Shown: piece after piece, positions 32,508 to 43,414 of the stretch
Numbering within the stretch: the first letter of the stretch is position 1
Layout of the letters: the number at the start of each line of letters is the position of its first letter
Source: Gracilaria domingensis
Taxonomy: Eukaryota > Rhodophyta > Florideophyceae > Gracilariales > Gracilariaceae
Length of the DNA stretch: 64,000 bases
Direction of reading: 5' to 3'
Assembly: GCA_022539475.1 (NCBI GenBank)
Contig: VCMS01000273.1
Span: 31,901-95,900 of the forward strand
Notes under the pieces: generated by a model
What the model was told of the DNA's origin: nothing
Databases searched by the model: none
What the model saw: the letters and a program-made list of their open reading frames with translations, nothing else
Made by a program: the position numbers and the translations under genes

Positions 32508-32557
32508 CATTTGGGTCGGAGATATCTGCGACGTCGCAGACGCCTCCGACCCAAATG
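32508..32557. repeat. 50-bp near-perfect palindrome
   Basis: CATTTGGGTCGGAGATATCT begins the left arm, and the right arm ends CGCCTCCGACCCAAATG. The arms are 25 bp with three mismatches and meet at GACGTC with no loop. It lies in non-coding DNA before the Gly/Arg-rich frame. Confidence 0.85.
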
Positions 32558-33379
32558 GTAGGCTTTAGTGGCCTCAGTACGTATCAACCGCCTGCCGGTC
32601 CTCCTGGTGCAAACTTTCCGCACCATTTTACACACTACTTGGTCTTCAAAACGTTCCTCTCCGGCTCGCTGGTTCTGAGATGGGAGTACCAAATGGTTTT
32701 CCTACTGGTTTCCACTCGGCTCTGCTTCCGTCATTGTCCGGCGCTTCGATACCGCCTACGAATCTTGAATCTTCAGAAGTTGGCGCGCGTACTGGTCTGA
32801 CACCTGAAGCAGGGCCTCCTAGCGGTTTTGCGCCTCCCCGAATCTCTGGTGTTATCCCTCTGACTAGCTTGCCGCCTTCCTTCCATCGACTCACTGATCT
32901 TGCCAACACCTTGCTCGTGGCTAGCAGCGGCACTCCGATGGGGCCTGCTGCCTTCACTCCGCTACCAAGTAGGTGGTGGTGCGCCGGCAAGGGCAGCCCG
33001 TAGCGGAGGGGAAAGTTCCGCCGCTCCCATGTCGGTGTTCTCTGACCGTGGAGGTTCCGTGTCCTCTCGTGGCACCTACTGTGGCCATAGTCGAGGTCGC
33101 GGGACCCGTCGTGGTCGTGGACGTAGACGAAATTCCTCCAAGGCCTCCTTGATTACCTCCTGGTTAGCTCTTATTGGCCCTTCTCAACTAGTAAAGTATC
33201 TTGCGTTGTGATCTCCTTCCGCTTTCCTGTTAGGTTAGTTAGTCTTGTCATATGTTGTAATGTGGTGTTCAACGGCCTCGGTAATCCCACCCCCCTTCCA
33301 TATCGACGCTTATTACCACCACGCGAAGCAGCACTATTTGGTGAGGGCGTTCGCCCTTTTTCACACCAGTACCTAATAA

Positions 33380-34740
33380 TAAAGTATAAAGTTGTTGAGG
33401 ATATGTAAAAATGGTTCCATGGAGTCGTGTTCCGGCGACCATCCGTATCACGATACCCTTCTTGAATACCTTCTGTGGTGTGTTCGTGATCTTCAACGGT
33501 GTCAATAGCACACTCCGCAGTGTCCAATTGAGCGTTTGAATGTTCCGTTTGGTTTTGGGGATTGTGACTCCCGGGCGGTAGCTTGATCTGCTGGTCTTGC
33601 TGTAGCTCGTTCTTCTGTGCAGCTCGCGTCATGGGACCAGCCGCTACGGCCTTCTTGGGAGATGGACCGCTCCGTGGACTTGTCAGAGACGTGGCTGTGG
33701 GAGACGCTTCCCTCCCTGCTTCTCTCCTTGAAGTTTCCCATCAGTTGGTTGTGTCAGCCGCGCGACCACTCGCGCAGCCTTGGCAATCGTGTCAGTGGAG
33801 ACGGTGTTCTCGAAACAGTCCAATAAGATCTTAGCGGTATTCTCATAGAAACGGATGACCTTGTATGACCCCGTGTACTTGAGTAGTAGTTTTGAATTGT
33901 TATTCTCGTCAATGTGGATGTTTTCTTCCATCTCCGCTGGGGCTAGTTACTTACCTTTTAGTGTCCATCGAGGAAGATCATGTCCCTCTTTACCACTTTG
34001 GTTAGTTTGCTCACCGATCGGTCGTAGTCTGCCTTGTACCCTTTTTGGGCTGCCGTCATTTTGACTTTAGCGTGGGCCAAGGCGGCAAGTAACTTCTGGA
34101 GTCTATTTCTCTTGACCTTCGCAGATGTGAACGTCCCCGCCGCTTCCGAGCGGTCCGACCCAAGCTGGACGATAATACCATGTGGTGTACCTAAACTACG
34201 ACATCAAACGAGGTTTTCTGGGTGACCCTGTAGACATGGAGGTTATTCGCATAGGTCAGTGGCTGTACATATTCGGATCACGTGGTTTGGTACTCTTCTA
34301 CGTAGTACCGAAAGCGTGGCACTAGAGTCTTGTTGAACCGTTCCACGTGGCCATTTGTTTGCACATGGTAGGTCGTGGTGAAGTACTACTTGACCCCAAG
34401 CATGGTATGGATCGCTTTCAAGAGCTTAGCAGCTGAGTTAGAACCACTATCACTCAGTAGTTACATACGAGCACCATATGGGCAAACCTACATCTCGAGG
34501 AAGGCTGTTGCCAGTGTGATCGCCGTTTGATTCTTCAGAGATATTGCCGTGGTGAGCTTTGTGACTCCGTCGGTTATGAATACTACAAAGCAATGGCGCT
34601 CTGAGGTCTTGGCCATGGGCCCCGCTGTCGGAAATAGCTTCAGATGCCTCCTGTGCTTCCAAACACCACTTCGGGTCTTAATGCACGAGTTACACTGCGA
34701 CACATAGGTCTTGACGTCGTTGGACATATGCAGCCAATAG
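33380..34740 (-). mobile_element. Gypsy fossil: integrase and chromodomain region
   Basis: MSNDVKTYVSQCNSCIKTRS at about 34727 is the second half of the H2C2 integrase zinc domain, followed by LFPTAGP, the usual entry to the catalytic core. Near 33900-33800, KLLLKYTGSYKVIRF matches the post-core 'K..GPY.V' segment. Near 33420, RVSWYGWSPEHDSMEPFLHI resembles a chromodomain, marking a chromovirus. The region is broken. Confidence 0.6.
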
Positions 34741-34766
34741 AACTGCCTCCGAAGGGCGCCCTGTCA

Positions 34767-35210
34767 GAGAAATTGATGCGCAATGGATGCCCATCGGATG
34801 AATATTTGGGACATCTATAGGGTATCAGTCAGATATCTTCTGCGAATCCAGGATATCCAAATGATAAGCCGTGCTACCTCGTTGGATGGGCCTAATTGAT
34901 GCCCTGTACATGTCCTTTGGATATACAAAAGCAGTTTTAAAGATATTCATATGATGCACGAAGATATGTCCCATGGATGTCCGGAAATCCACGGTGCATC
35001 ATTTGAACATCACAAAATCCAATGGGCATCTCTTTGTACAGCATATGCGTATCAGGAGGTTATCATTTGGGTATGCTTCATCCATCATCTGCGCATCATT
35101 TAAGTGTATTATAGGGACATCGTAAGGAGATCAAATGGATATCTTCAGTTTTCGTAGTTCTAATATGGGTTATCTTAGGGATATCATCTGGACATCAATT
35201 CACCTCTCTG
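34767..35210 (+). mobile_element. MITE family A, copy 2
   Basis: About 444 bp, from GAGAAATTGATGCGCAATGG to GACATCAATTCACCTCTCTG. It matches copies 1, 3 and 4 over its whole length with scattered changes. It sits between the integrase linker and the zinc domain of the gypsy fossil. Confidence 0.85.
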
Positions 35211-35534
35211 GGGTGTAGTTCAACCGCGTGGATCCGGAGTGACCCGATAACCGTGGGTTGTGTGACAGGTACGACACACTTTTTCTCAATGACTCAGCTA
35301 CGCACTTCTAGAGTGCTCCGTCCAGAGGTGAGCGTCGGACCAGATACCCATTTTGGTCGACGTCGAATTGAGAATCTTTCTTCCCCAGTGCGTCAGCGAA
35401 TTTTTCGCAGAAACTATCGGTATCGATCGATTGCTCAAGCAAAAACTTCTCACGGGTAATTGCGGAGTATTCCACTTCTTCAACAGTAAAAAGAGTCTCC
35501 AGTATCACTCGGTACGACTCTTCATCATCCCTGT

Positions 35535-35980
35535 GAGATAAAGTGATGCGCGATGGATGTCCATCGGATGAAAATTTGTGACATCTATGGGATATCAGTT
35601 GGATATCTTCTGCGCATCCCTGATATCCAAATGATATGCCGTGCTACCCCGATGAATGGGCCTATTTGATGCCCTTTACATGTCCCTTAGATGTACAAGG
35701 ACTATTCCAAATATATTCATATGATGTGCGAAGATATGTCGAATGGACGTCCGGAAATCCACGGTGCATCATTCGGACATCGCAGAATCCAATGAACATC
35801 TCTTTGTACATCATATGCGTATCAAGTGGTTATCATTTATATATACGTCATGCATCATCTGAGCATCATTTACGTATATCATCTGGACATCTTAAGGAGA
35901 TCAAAGGAAAATCTTCAGGTTTCGTAATTCTAATATAGGTTATCTTCGGGATATCATCCGGACATCAATTCACCTCTCTG
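35535..35980 (+). mobile_element. MITE family A, copy 3
   Basis: About 446 bp, with ends GAGATAAAGTGATGCGCGAT and GACATCAATTCACCTCTCTG. It is inserted in the gypsy fossil only about 325 bases from copy 2 and in the same orientation. Confidence 0.85.
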
Positions 35981-36154
35981 GGCATCCCAGTGCCTCTTTA
36001 GCACATCGATGCCCTCCTGATTTGCCGCTTCTATGGTGAAGCATGGGATGTCGTCCTCTACTGGTTCCGTGTCCAGTTCTTCGGTGTTCAGCGGGAACAG
36101 TGCTGTGAAGCAAAGACCTTTTCGCTATCGGATGCATCATGGTTCTCATAATGA

Positions 36155-36403
36155 CCCTAGCAAAACCCATTGTCATTGAATCATCATGCGGCCGTAAATG
36201 AAATTGAAGCCTTTCAGTAAAATGTAAGGTCACTTTCGATGAATTTTAATTTTTTCAAAAAATCACACTCATGGAAATGTCTGTGAAACAGAAATTTAAT
36301 TATTTTTCAATGACGTTGGTCATGTTACCTCACTACACCAGTCATCATATCTGCAAGTCTACTTAAAACCTTTTTAATTTTTCCTTAACGAGTTTTGCCT
36401 GGG
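36155..36403 (+). mobile_element. MITE family B, copy 3
   Basis: About 249 bp, from CCTAGCAAAACCCATTGTCA to CTTAACGAGTTTTGCCTGGG. It lies in the gypsy fossil upstream (minus strand) of the integrase linker. Same family as the copies at 30588 and 37241. Confidence 0.8.
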
Positions 36404-36508
36404 TGAGAAGGTGAAGTTGGCCGGTGACATGGTTAACTTATGAAAACTTTCTTTTAATTTCCGGAAAGTTTTGTAGGTATTAAATGGAACTTTAGTAGGC
36501 GACTCACG

Positions 36509-36936
36509 CAGGTGAATGGATGTCCGGATGATATCCTCCAGGTAGCTCATATTAGAATTATGAAACCTGAAGCTGTCCCTCTGATATTATTAGGGTGTCG
36601 CTATGATATATGTAAATGATGCTCAGATGGTGCATGAAGTATATCCGAATGATAACCGCCCGATAGGCAAATGATGTAGGAAGAGATGTCCAATGGATTT
36701 GGTGATCTTCAAATGATGCACCGTGGATTTCCGCACATCCATGGGACATATCTTCGTGCATCATATGAATCTCTTTGGCGTAGGTTTTGTATATCCAAAG
36801 AACATGTAAAGGGCATCAAATAGGCGCATCCAAATGGGTACCGCGGCATATCATTCGGATATCCTGGATGCGCAGATATCCGAACGATATCCTATAGATG
36901 TCCCAAATTTTCGTCCGATGGACATCACTTTATCTC
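36509..36936 (-). mobile_element. MITE family A, copy 4 (inverted)
   Basis: Reverse orientation to copies 1-3: it begins GGTGAATGGATGTCCGGATG and ends TGGACATCACTTTATCTC. About 428 bp, somewhat more diverged. It separates 36404-36508 from 36937-37240, neither of which has a recognisable gene. Confidence 0.8.
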
Positions 36937-37240
36937 ACATGGTGAATCGTCTATATGCAGAGCATAGTGAGTGAGATAGTTGGCCACGTGTGGAGATTGG
37001 CATGCAGATGTTGGTGACACGCCCGTTGAGGATTACTCCGCATCCTGGCTGTGGGTTGTCCACTTGTAGACCCTTCGCGAGGTGTGCAGCGTAGATACGA
37101 TGGTAAAATATATGCTTGGGTGATCTCACCGTAGAGCCTGCAAGTAAATGGAAAACTGAGGGGAGACTCAAGTCGAATCCTGTTAAGGATCGGGGCGTAG
37201 TAGCTTGCTCCCTACGTAGGTTTAAGGCTCCGCCCGGAGA

Positions 37241-37486
37241 CCCTAGCAAAACTCATTGTCATGGATTCATCATGCGGCGGTAAACGAAATTGATGCCTTT
37301 CAATAAAATGTAAGGGCCCTTTCGAGGAATTTAATTTTTCAAAAAATCACTCTCATGGAAATGTCAGTGAAAGAAAAACTTACTTGTTTTCCAATGACGT
37401 TGGTCATTTTATCTTACCACACCAGTCATCTTGTTTGCAAGTCTACTGAAAACCCATTTAGGTTTCCGTTAACGAGTTTCGCCTGG
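37241..37486 (+). mobile_element. MITE family B, copy 4
   Basis: About 246 bp, from CCCTAGCAAAACTCATTGTC to AACGAGTTTCGCCTGGG. It is close to copy 3 in sequence and orientation. Confidence 0.8.
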
Positions 37487-37855
37487 GAGAGTGACCACGA
37501 CTGGTGTCGGCACTACAACCCCTCAGGGTCAACTGGGAAGCACTTGACCTGCCATTTCTGGAGTATTTGGTTGTCTTCACGGCTGTGTCCGTCTATTCTT
37601 GTTATTTTCTTTTTGTTTTTGTTTCGTTGTCGTTCGTTATCGACACTTGTTCACCTGGTTCAGGTACCGCTTCCGCCCCAGTATTGGGTTCATTCCTGGC
37701 GCCTGTGAGTGCGTCGCTCCGCTATCGGATATGTTTCTGCCGGCTGGTACGCTCTGTAGCTACGGTCAGTTGGTTTGCATCGTGAGCTTCCTCGGTTTAC
37801 ACGCTCCCCTTTTCCCCCACTTGTGCAGGTTCAGATCAGAAGCCATATTTGGATT
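37487..37855. other. No recognisable gene inside the gypsy fossil
   Basis: The plus strand is open in three frames through a T-rich stretch without motifs. The reverse transcriptase expected here is not visible on either strand. Confidence 0.3.
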
Positions 37856-37859
37856 TACA

Positions 37860-39290
37860 CCGTTCTTTGCATCTTACCTCTGTAGGTAAATCCAGTCACG
37901 GTCTCCGGTCTTATGCCCGGTTTGTCTCGAGACTCAGTGTTGTCCGACGAGGTCGGCATCGCTTTCGCCAGACTGCGGTCGTTTGCATCCGACGAGGTCG
38001 GCTTAGCATCTCCTGACGAACTGGTCGGTTCAGTATTCGGTTCAGAATTGTTCCGTTCCGCCTCCCCCTCCTCAGTTTCGAGGATACCGAGAACTTCGGC
38101 AGCGGAGACCTGCGTAGGTACTATTGCCACAGGATGTGGAAGCATCTAGCCAAAAACTTGGTTCTTGACCGAGCGTTGTTGGCAACGGCTGAAGTTAGCA
38201 ACCAATATATGAAAAGGCTTCTCAGGTTCCACGAGTATAATCCAGTTCACAAGGGCAAGCTGGCATGTCTCGTAGAGCCGGGGTAGTGGTTGAACATTCT
38301 CTAAGCCACATTGTTTCAGGATGAAACGGAGACCCACATCTGCGATTCCCGTGGGATGCAGACAGACCAAGCGACTCGGAGTTTCGTAGACAGGCGTCCG
38401 TCAGCCTTCGGCTGTTGAGCCGCTGGCAGCGGAACTGGCTTCTTCGAAGCCCGCCGAAGGGCTGTCCGAACAATCGGTATTGTCGTGCCGTCTTCCATCT
38501 CGACGGTTCGTTTCCGCGGTCGAATTGCCTCGAAAAAGCCGTCGCGGAAGTCGCATCCGAGGATAACCAGCGCAGCTAAGTGCTCGCAAACCAAGAACTC
38601 CAACTGCACGATGCAGCGAGCAAGCCTGACAACCAGGTCGATTACTCCCACAGTTGAAAGTGGCGTATTGTTTGCATCCGCGATATCAATTCGCGGTGGT
38701 GCGCGCATACGAGACCGCAAGTACGGCGGAATCAGAGACTGAACCAAGAAATTTGGACCAGCGCCAGTGAGAAGAACGGAGAACTGTCGAACCATATACT
38801 GGTCAGAAACACCGAGGTCCGCAAAGATCTTGTAATTGCGCTTCGCAATGACCAAGACTCTATCCGGAATCCGGCTATTATTAGACCGTATCCACGGACG
38901 ACGCAAAACGCCAAGGCGTTCAGAGTTCACGTCTGAAGTGGCAATTTTCCTTGTCAGGATTGTGACCCGGGACCGAGGCTTCTCAGCCTCTGCCGCTTTA
39001 GACCCCACAACAGGGGACCCCTCTCCATTGCTGGAGGTCCCATGCTCAGTTTTTCTGAGCTTCGCCGCCAGTCTGCGGAGCAGAATGTTCCGCAAGTGCG
39101 GCTGCGTTCCCACCTTGAGGCGGTAGGGTTTCCTGTGTCTCAGGCTGAGTTCCCGCCTTCGCACGAAGGTACGATTTGTCGGGAACACGTTCCCGTTCAA
39201 TGGGCGTCAACGACTCATACCGAGGCACGATTTTTGCGATATCCCTGAGGAGCAACAAGCAATTCGGAGCGATATGCCCGGGCCTATAAC
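37860..39290 (-). mobile_element. Gypsy fossil: zinc knuckle and protease region
   Basis: Near 39285 the minus strand reads CYRPGHIAPNC, a CCHC zinc knuckle. Near 38620-38540, VCEHLAALVILGCDFRDGFF is the 'iLG.dfl' part of a retropepsin-like aspartic protease, followed by the usual linker. Further left, an acidic Ser-rich stretch (GILETEEGEAERNNSEPNTE) leads to the point where pol should start. Broken. Confidence 0.6.
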
Positions 39291-39299
39291 AGGTATGAC

Positions 39300-41058
39300 A
39301 AATGAGATGACGAAAAAGATCGGCATTGGGCGCCCGCCGTTCCTGTCGTGGAGGGCACCGGTCCCTCCATCCAGGGCGTTAGTTACGATATCCACCAGCT
39401 TGTGGGACGTGCGAAGCCGGAACGTGTTGACCGGTGTAAAGAGCGGGGTCTACGTCGACAGCAGAAGGCTCCGTTGTTGATGGCAACTCGGCAGTCGGCA
39501 TTGAACCATCAGCTTGTAACAGGTGTAGGTTGTCGTAACCTCCTTAAACCAAACCTCGCGAAAGAGGCAGAGACGAGTCTCGCGCTTCCACGTGAAGGAA
39601 GCGGTCCGTACCCGTCTTGATGCCGGCACGTGCTCGGGCTGCATCCCTTTCAGCTTGGGCGTACTGTACGAGTTCCAGATAAGTAATCCGGCGTTTGTCT
39701 TCCCGATAGCGGGCAACCAGAGTCCTGATCGAACGATCTAGGCCATCCACAAACATCTTACACTGCTCAGCTGCGGAGAACACCTCGCCACTTCTGTAGA
39801 AAGCGTTGTTGTGGCAGGTAAAATAAACACTTTCCGACTCTTTGGCTCACTGTGTAGTGTCTCGCAGCGCGAGTAAAGCACGTTGTATCGCATTTCCCGT
39901 ATCGTACGACCTCAAGAGGTATTGTTCGGCTTCGGGCCAGCACGTAACTCTTCCTTCGGAGGCCCGAGTCGACCCACGAACCGAATTGAATTGGTCTCCG
40001 GCTATGCCAGTCAAAAAGTACGGCAGCGCAATGTAGGCCTGTGCCTCACTCATCCGAATTACTTCGGCTTCCGCCATGAAGCGGCCAAGAAAATCCAAGA
40101 CAAGAATTGGATCTTCCTTCGAGAACTTGCGGGGCTTTAGCGTGAGCTCTATTTGTCAGAGCTGATTCCGCACTTTGCCAGTCCCACGTGAAGTTCTCTG
40201 TGGCGTCTTGTCTTCAAGCCGATAATATCGGTACGACAGTAACTTCCGATACAGTAGATTCGTCGACTTCAATCCCTTCAATCTAAGGTGTCTCCGTCCT
40301 TTCGTACGGCCTCTGGCAACACCAGAAGTGGCTTCAGTAGCCCGCGAACGGAAAGCACGCTGGCGAGAGCGATTTTTCTCGCTGTCCGACGAGTCGGATG
40401 AAGATCCCCCATTTTGGGCTTCCTCTTCCGAAGAAGACGAAGAAAACGAATCAGACTCCAACCTAACCTTTTTCTTTTTAGCCGGGCGACCCCGGGAGCG
40501 CTTCGAATGCCAAGAATCTTCGGAAAACGGTGCTCCGGGCGCAGTAGCATCAGAAATGATGATTTGTTGGAGCGTCTCCAGACGGGTAGCCAAGCGGTCC
40601 AGGCGCGCAGAAGCTTGCTCGTGCAAGGTAGCCAACACCTGTCGGTGTTCCATGATCCGGTTGAAATCAGACCGTATTACACGGACGTCGATCGAAACAT
40701 CCCGGACACTGGCTTCATCGAGCCGTTGCCGGAGCTTCGTAATATGCCAAATGAGGCCCACTACGGAGTTCTGCAGGATGCGAACCTGAGCCTCTAATTC
40801 ACGGAGGGTGTACTCGTCCAACCGCGACGACATGACGTCACCCGCTGATGCGGAATCAGCCTCAGGTGTGGTTTCAGTTGTCCCACGAGTGGGTGGGGCT
40901 CCGTCATCAGAACGGAGATCCCGGAAAGCCGGTTTCGGATCTCCATTACCGAGGACCTCGAGCGTGTCCTTCGGCAGCAGAGGCAGACTTGCTGGCAAGC
41001 CGGACGAACCGGGCACAGAAGCGGCACGGGGAGCGCCACTCCGGGGACGGGATGACAT
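39300..41058 (-). mobile_element. Gypsy fossil: gag region
   Basis: A 300-codon frame (41058-40156) starts MSSRPRSGAPRAASVPGSSG, has a predicted coiled coil near residues 85-170 and an acidic Ser-rich tract (SFSSSSSEEEAQNGGSSSDS) beside a Lys/Arg-rich one. Beyond it, 40098-39847 and 39783-39544 give capsid-like pieces (YFLTGIAGDQFNSVR, EQCKMFVDGLDRSIRTLVAR). The order matches Ty3/gypsy gag. Broken into several pieces. Confidence 0.6.
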
Positions 41059-41198
41059 CGTTCACCGACACAGTCGGCCAATTTGTAACCAAAACAACCC
41101 CTGAAAACGCACAAGGAAAGAACCGTATGAACGGATATTCCCAACTATCTGGGCTGCAAACAAACGAACCAACTCCAACAGATGTTGTAAAATAAAGC

Positions 41199-41219
41199 CG
41201 ATTCTACGTCGGGAGACCA
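41199..41219 (-). other. tRNA primer-binding site of the gypsy fossil
   Basis: On the plus strand this 21-base stretch reads like a tRNA 3' end: T-loop remainder CGATT, T-stem CTACG, acceptor TCGGGAG, discriminator A, then CCA. On the element's minus strand it therefore begins TGGTCTCCCGACG, a classic primer site lying 3 bases inside the LTR. The identity of the primer tRNA is not determined. Confidence 0.6.
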
Positions 41220-41222
41220 GTT

Positions 41223-41981
41223 TGTGGTGCAATCCCGCGAGTGGGCAAACAAGAGCCGCGCCACGTAAAGCGCACCGACAGGGTGTTCCAGGCCTGATCT
41301 CTATAGGGGTGGATGCAGCAGTAGAACCCTCCGATAGGGCCAGCGCGATGCCGGCTGTAAGTCCGGGTGGCCCCGATCTGAGCATGCAGTCGGAGGTGAA
41401 AGGGAAAGAATCGGCGTAGGGAACCGGATGTTCCAGCGTGCCACAGCGAATGGGAATATCCAGCCCAATGGTATGGGGCAACAAAGGATCAGGAAACGAG
41501 CCGCACTGCGGAGCACTGACTCGTGATAAGCCGGAATAAGTCCCGAGACTAGTGGGCCAAACCTGTATAACAGTGCAGAGAGACAAAAGCGGGATGACGG
41601 AAATAATAACACATAAACAACAAAACGATGAAGTAACGACGGTCTAGGACTCCTCGAGGACAGAAGTGAACAGCAACTCGGAGGATGAGGCGGTGTAGCA
41701 CGGTTAGGGATAAAGAACCGTTCGCACGCGGCAAGAAGCTAGAGCCAAAGGCCTCCTTGAGGTTTACTTCCCCTACAGTGGCGGCAAATGCCGCCACCTA
41801 TATAGGGCACTTGAAAATATCAACTAAAAATATCTAACTATCCGGTGCTGCCGGCCAACACTCTATACGTGTTAAACCGTGGCAGGCTTGCCACGGCGCA
41901 CCCAGCATTGGGCCAACTCGGCACAGGTAAGCAGAAACAATACCCTTCCTATGCATACCCCAAAATAGGGCCATTACTACA
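41223..41981 (-). mobile_element. 5' LTR of the gypsy fossil
   Basis: The plus-strand borders are TGTGGTGCAATCC and GGCCATTACTACA. They parallel the TGTAGTGCAATG/CGTTGCACTACA borders of the LTR at 59249-59990, and the lengths are similar (759 and 742 bp). The primer site follows directly. The LTR contains an AT-rich stretch and GGCGGCAAATGCCGCC, a small dyad near 41782-41797. The outer border is less sure than the inner one. Confidence 0.55.
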
Positions 41982-42001
41982 GTAGCCTCTTATAACACGA
42001 G

Positions 42002-42442
42002 GTGTCGAAGCCCGTAACGGATCAACAAACTATGAAAAGCACCTCGGTGCATCCCTCTCCAGGGCATTTTGCTCTACAGCGGATTCTAAGTAACTTGGAT
42101 TTTGATGTCGGCATTTGTGCAGAAGTTGTTTCTCTTTGCATGAAGCTTCACAATTTTTGTTTGGACTGCAAAACACTTCAAGACCACGATATTTCTGCTG
42201 ACGAGATTTGTGACACGAACGCCGAAGTTAGAGCGTGGTACGATATGTGCAAAGATCGTCACTCGTATTCGGAGAATACTGCTTCTTTGGAAGGCGAGGC
42301 AGGTGAGGATTCGACATCTAAAACGAGAGCTGACCTTGTGGAGGTAGTTCGTTCAAATGGTCTAAGGCCCCCGCAGGTTACACGAGTGCCGTTCGAGATA
42401 TTTCAGCCGAGTAGTAGGACGGAGGAAAGCTTTAGAGAATGA
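42002..42442 (+). pseudogene. C-terminal fragment of a PIF/Harbinger-type transposase
   Basis: The frame reads LDFDVGICAEVVSLCMKLHN then FCLDC, the 'i...cm.LHNf..d' segment that follows the third catalytic residue in DDE_Tnp_4 nucleases, with a charged tail to the stop. The catalytic core is missing because the gypsy LTR begins 20 bases upstream, so the gypsy element probably inserted into this gene. The minus-strand coiled-coil protein at 43415-43876 could be its accessory protein, in the same convergent layout as the Harbinger element at 53628. Confidence 0.45.
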
Positions 42443-43414
42443 TTTAAAGGCTGTTGGAACAGGGCGGGTGGTCTCTAGTAGTATTGATCAACATCATATT
42501 CGAATGCATGCTTTGCCGTGGACACCAAATTGCGAACACGCTGCAGGAACCGAGAGGTAGTCATACTAGTGGAAAAGATCGGTCAGCATGCTGGTCGTTT
42601 TCATGGACCTTGTTGGGACTTCGGTTAACTACCGGGCTGATTCTCGCCACCGATTTATCAGCGATTGTTCACTACAGGAGGCAATAAATACATCTTCTAT
42701 ATTATCCCACAGGTGCTTCACTTTCTGTGCGTATTCAAAAGCGAGATTCATGACCTAAACATCGACTACCTTGATGCGGCCATCAAGATGCTCGATATGA
42801 ACTCATGAACCTTTCTTGTTAACGTTACCACCCTTCTTCGAGTATTGTCGTTCCCCACTACTTAAGAGCCTGGAATCTCGGCTCTGTTCCGAAGTTTCAA
42901 AGTGCTCTGAAGCATCACGTGCTTCCGGGATTCTTCAGTTAGTTGAATTGCACGCGAAATGAATGGTATCGAACTCCAGTTCCGCACAGCTGACGGATCT
43001 GAAGTTCGAGCCGATTCATTTCACGTACAGTTCAACTACGCATATGGAAAGGAACAGAGTAGCTGAACTGTATGTGAAAGACTGGATGGGGACTGAAGTG
43101 AGTATTTCGCGCGATGAACGAAGAGAATGAGCGCATAAATTGGAGAATCTCGTAGAGGATGCGAGTAGTTTTCAAAAAGAGGCATTTAAGAGTGCAATTG
43201 TAGGCGTAAAGAAGACAGAGGACTGTGACCGTACCCTCCCGCACCCGGTGACATTTGGTTGAGCTTCAATGAGTTACCACGATCACATGTAAGAAATTAA
43301 TAAAGAAGGCAGAAGCTATAAACCTAAAACAAAGGAAGAGAGATATGGTGCAAATGGAGACTGTCAGTTATTACCATCCTTGTCCTTAATGCGTCCATGC
43401 CTCTCTAAATAACG
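42443..43414. repeat. Non-coding stretch with an imperfect inverted repeat
   Basis: The arms 42941-42979 (AGTTGAATTGCACGCGAAAT...) and 42999-43037 (...ATTTCACGTACAGTTCAACT) pair over 39 bases with about seven mismatches around a 19-base loop. A third partial copy of the arm (GAACTGTATGTGAAA) follows at 43066-43080. No gene is recognised in the remainder. Confidence 0.6.

Larger units (their letters stand above)
29228..33205 (+). mobile_element. Plus-strand open-frame remnants facing the gypsy integrase
   Basis: Coding-like pieces on the plus strand include 29408-29728, 29732-30100, 30113-30394, 30866-31216, 31449-31715, 31712-31897 and about 32680-33205. The last part is rich in Gly and Arg (RGGSVSSRGTYCGHSRGRGT), like a nucleic-acid-binding tail. 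Two MITE family B copies lie between pieces. The series ends at 33205, overlapping the start of the minus-strand integrase remnant (33171 onward). No known family is recognised. The same opposed arrangement is seen in the better-preserved gypsy element at the right end of the window, so these pieces may be the same kind of antisense open frame. The copy is broken in many places. Confidence 0.4.
33171..41981 (-). mobile_element. Ty3/gypsy chromovirus fossil, minus strand, internally deleted
   Basis: From right to left the parts are a 5' LTR (41223-41981), tRNA primer site (41199-41219), gag (about 41058-39300), zinc knuckle (near 39285), protease (near 38560), an RNase H-integrase linker (about 36120-36000), integrase (about 35508-34450, with an H2C2-type zinc part near 34700) and a C-terminal region with a chromodomain-like match (about 33930-33380). 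Reverse transcriptase and most of RNase H are not recognisable, so a large internal part seems lost. MITE family A copies 2, 3 and 4 and MITE family B copies 3 and 4 lie within it. I did not find a 3' LTR. The element is heavily broken, well over a dozen interruptions, and is old given its load of insertions. Confidence 0.7.

Noticed and set aside
40328-40789. 153-codon plus-strand frame opposite gag
   Set aside because: It is the complement of the Ser/Glu-rich gag tract; the gag reading on the minus strand has the family's features.
42941-43037. microRNA precursor
   Set aside because: The arms pair over 39 bases, but a third partial arm copy nearby points to a small foldback repeat, and no expression evidence is available.
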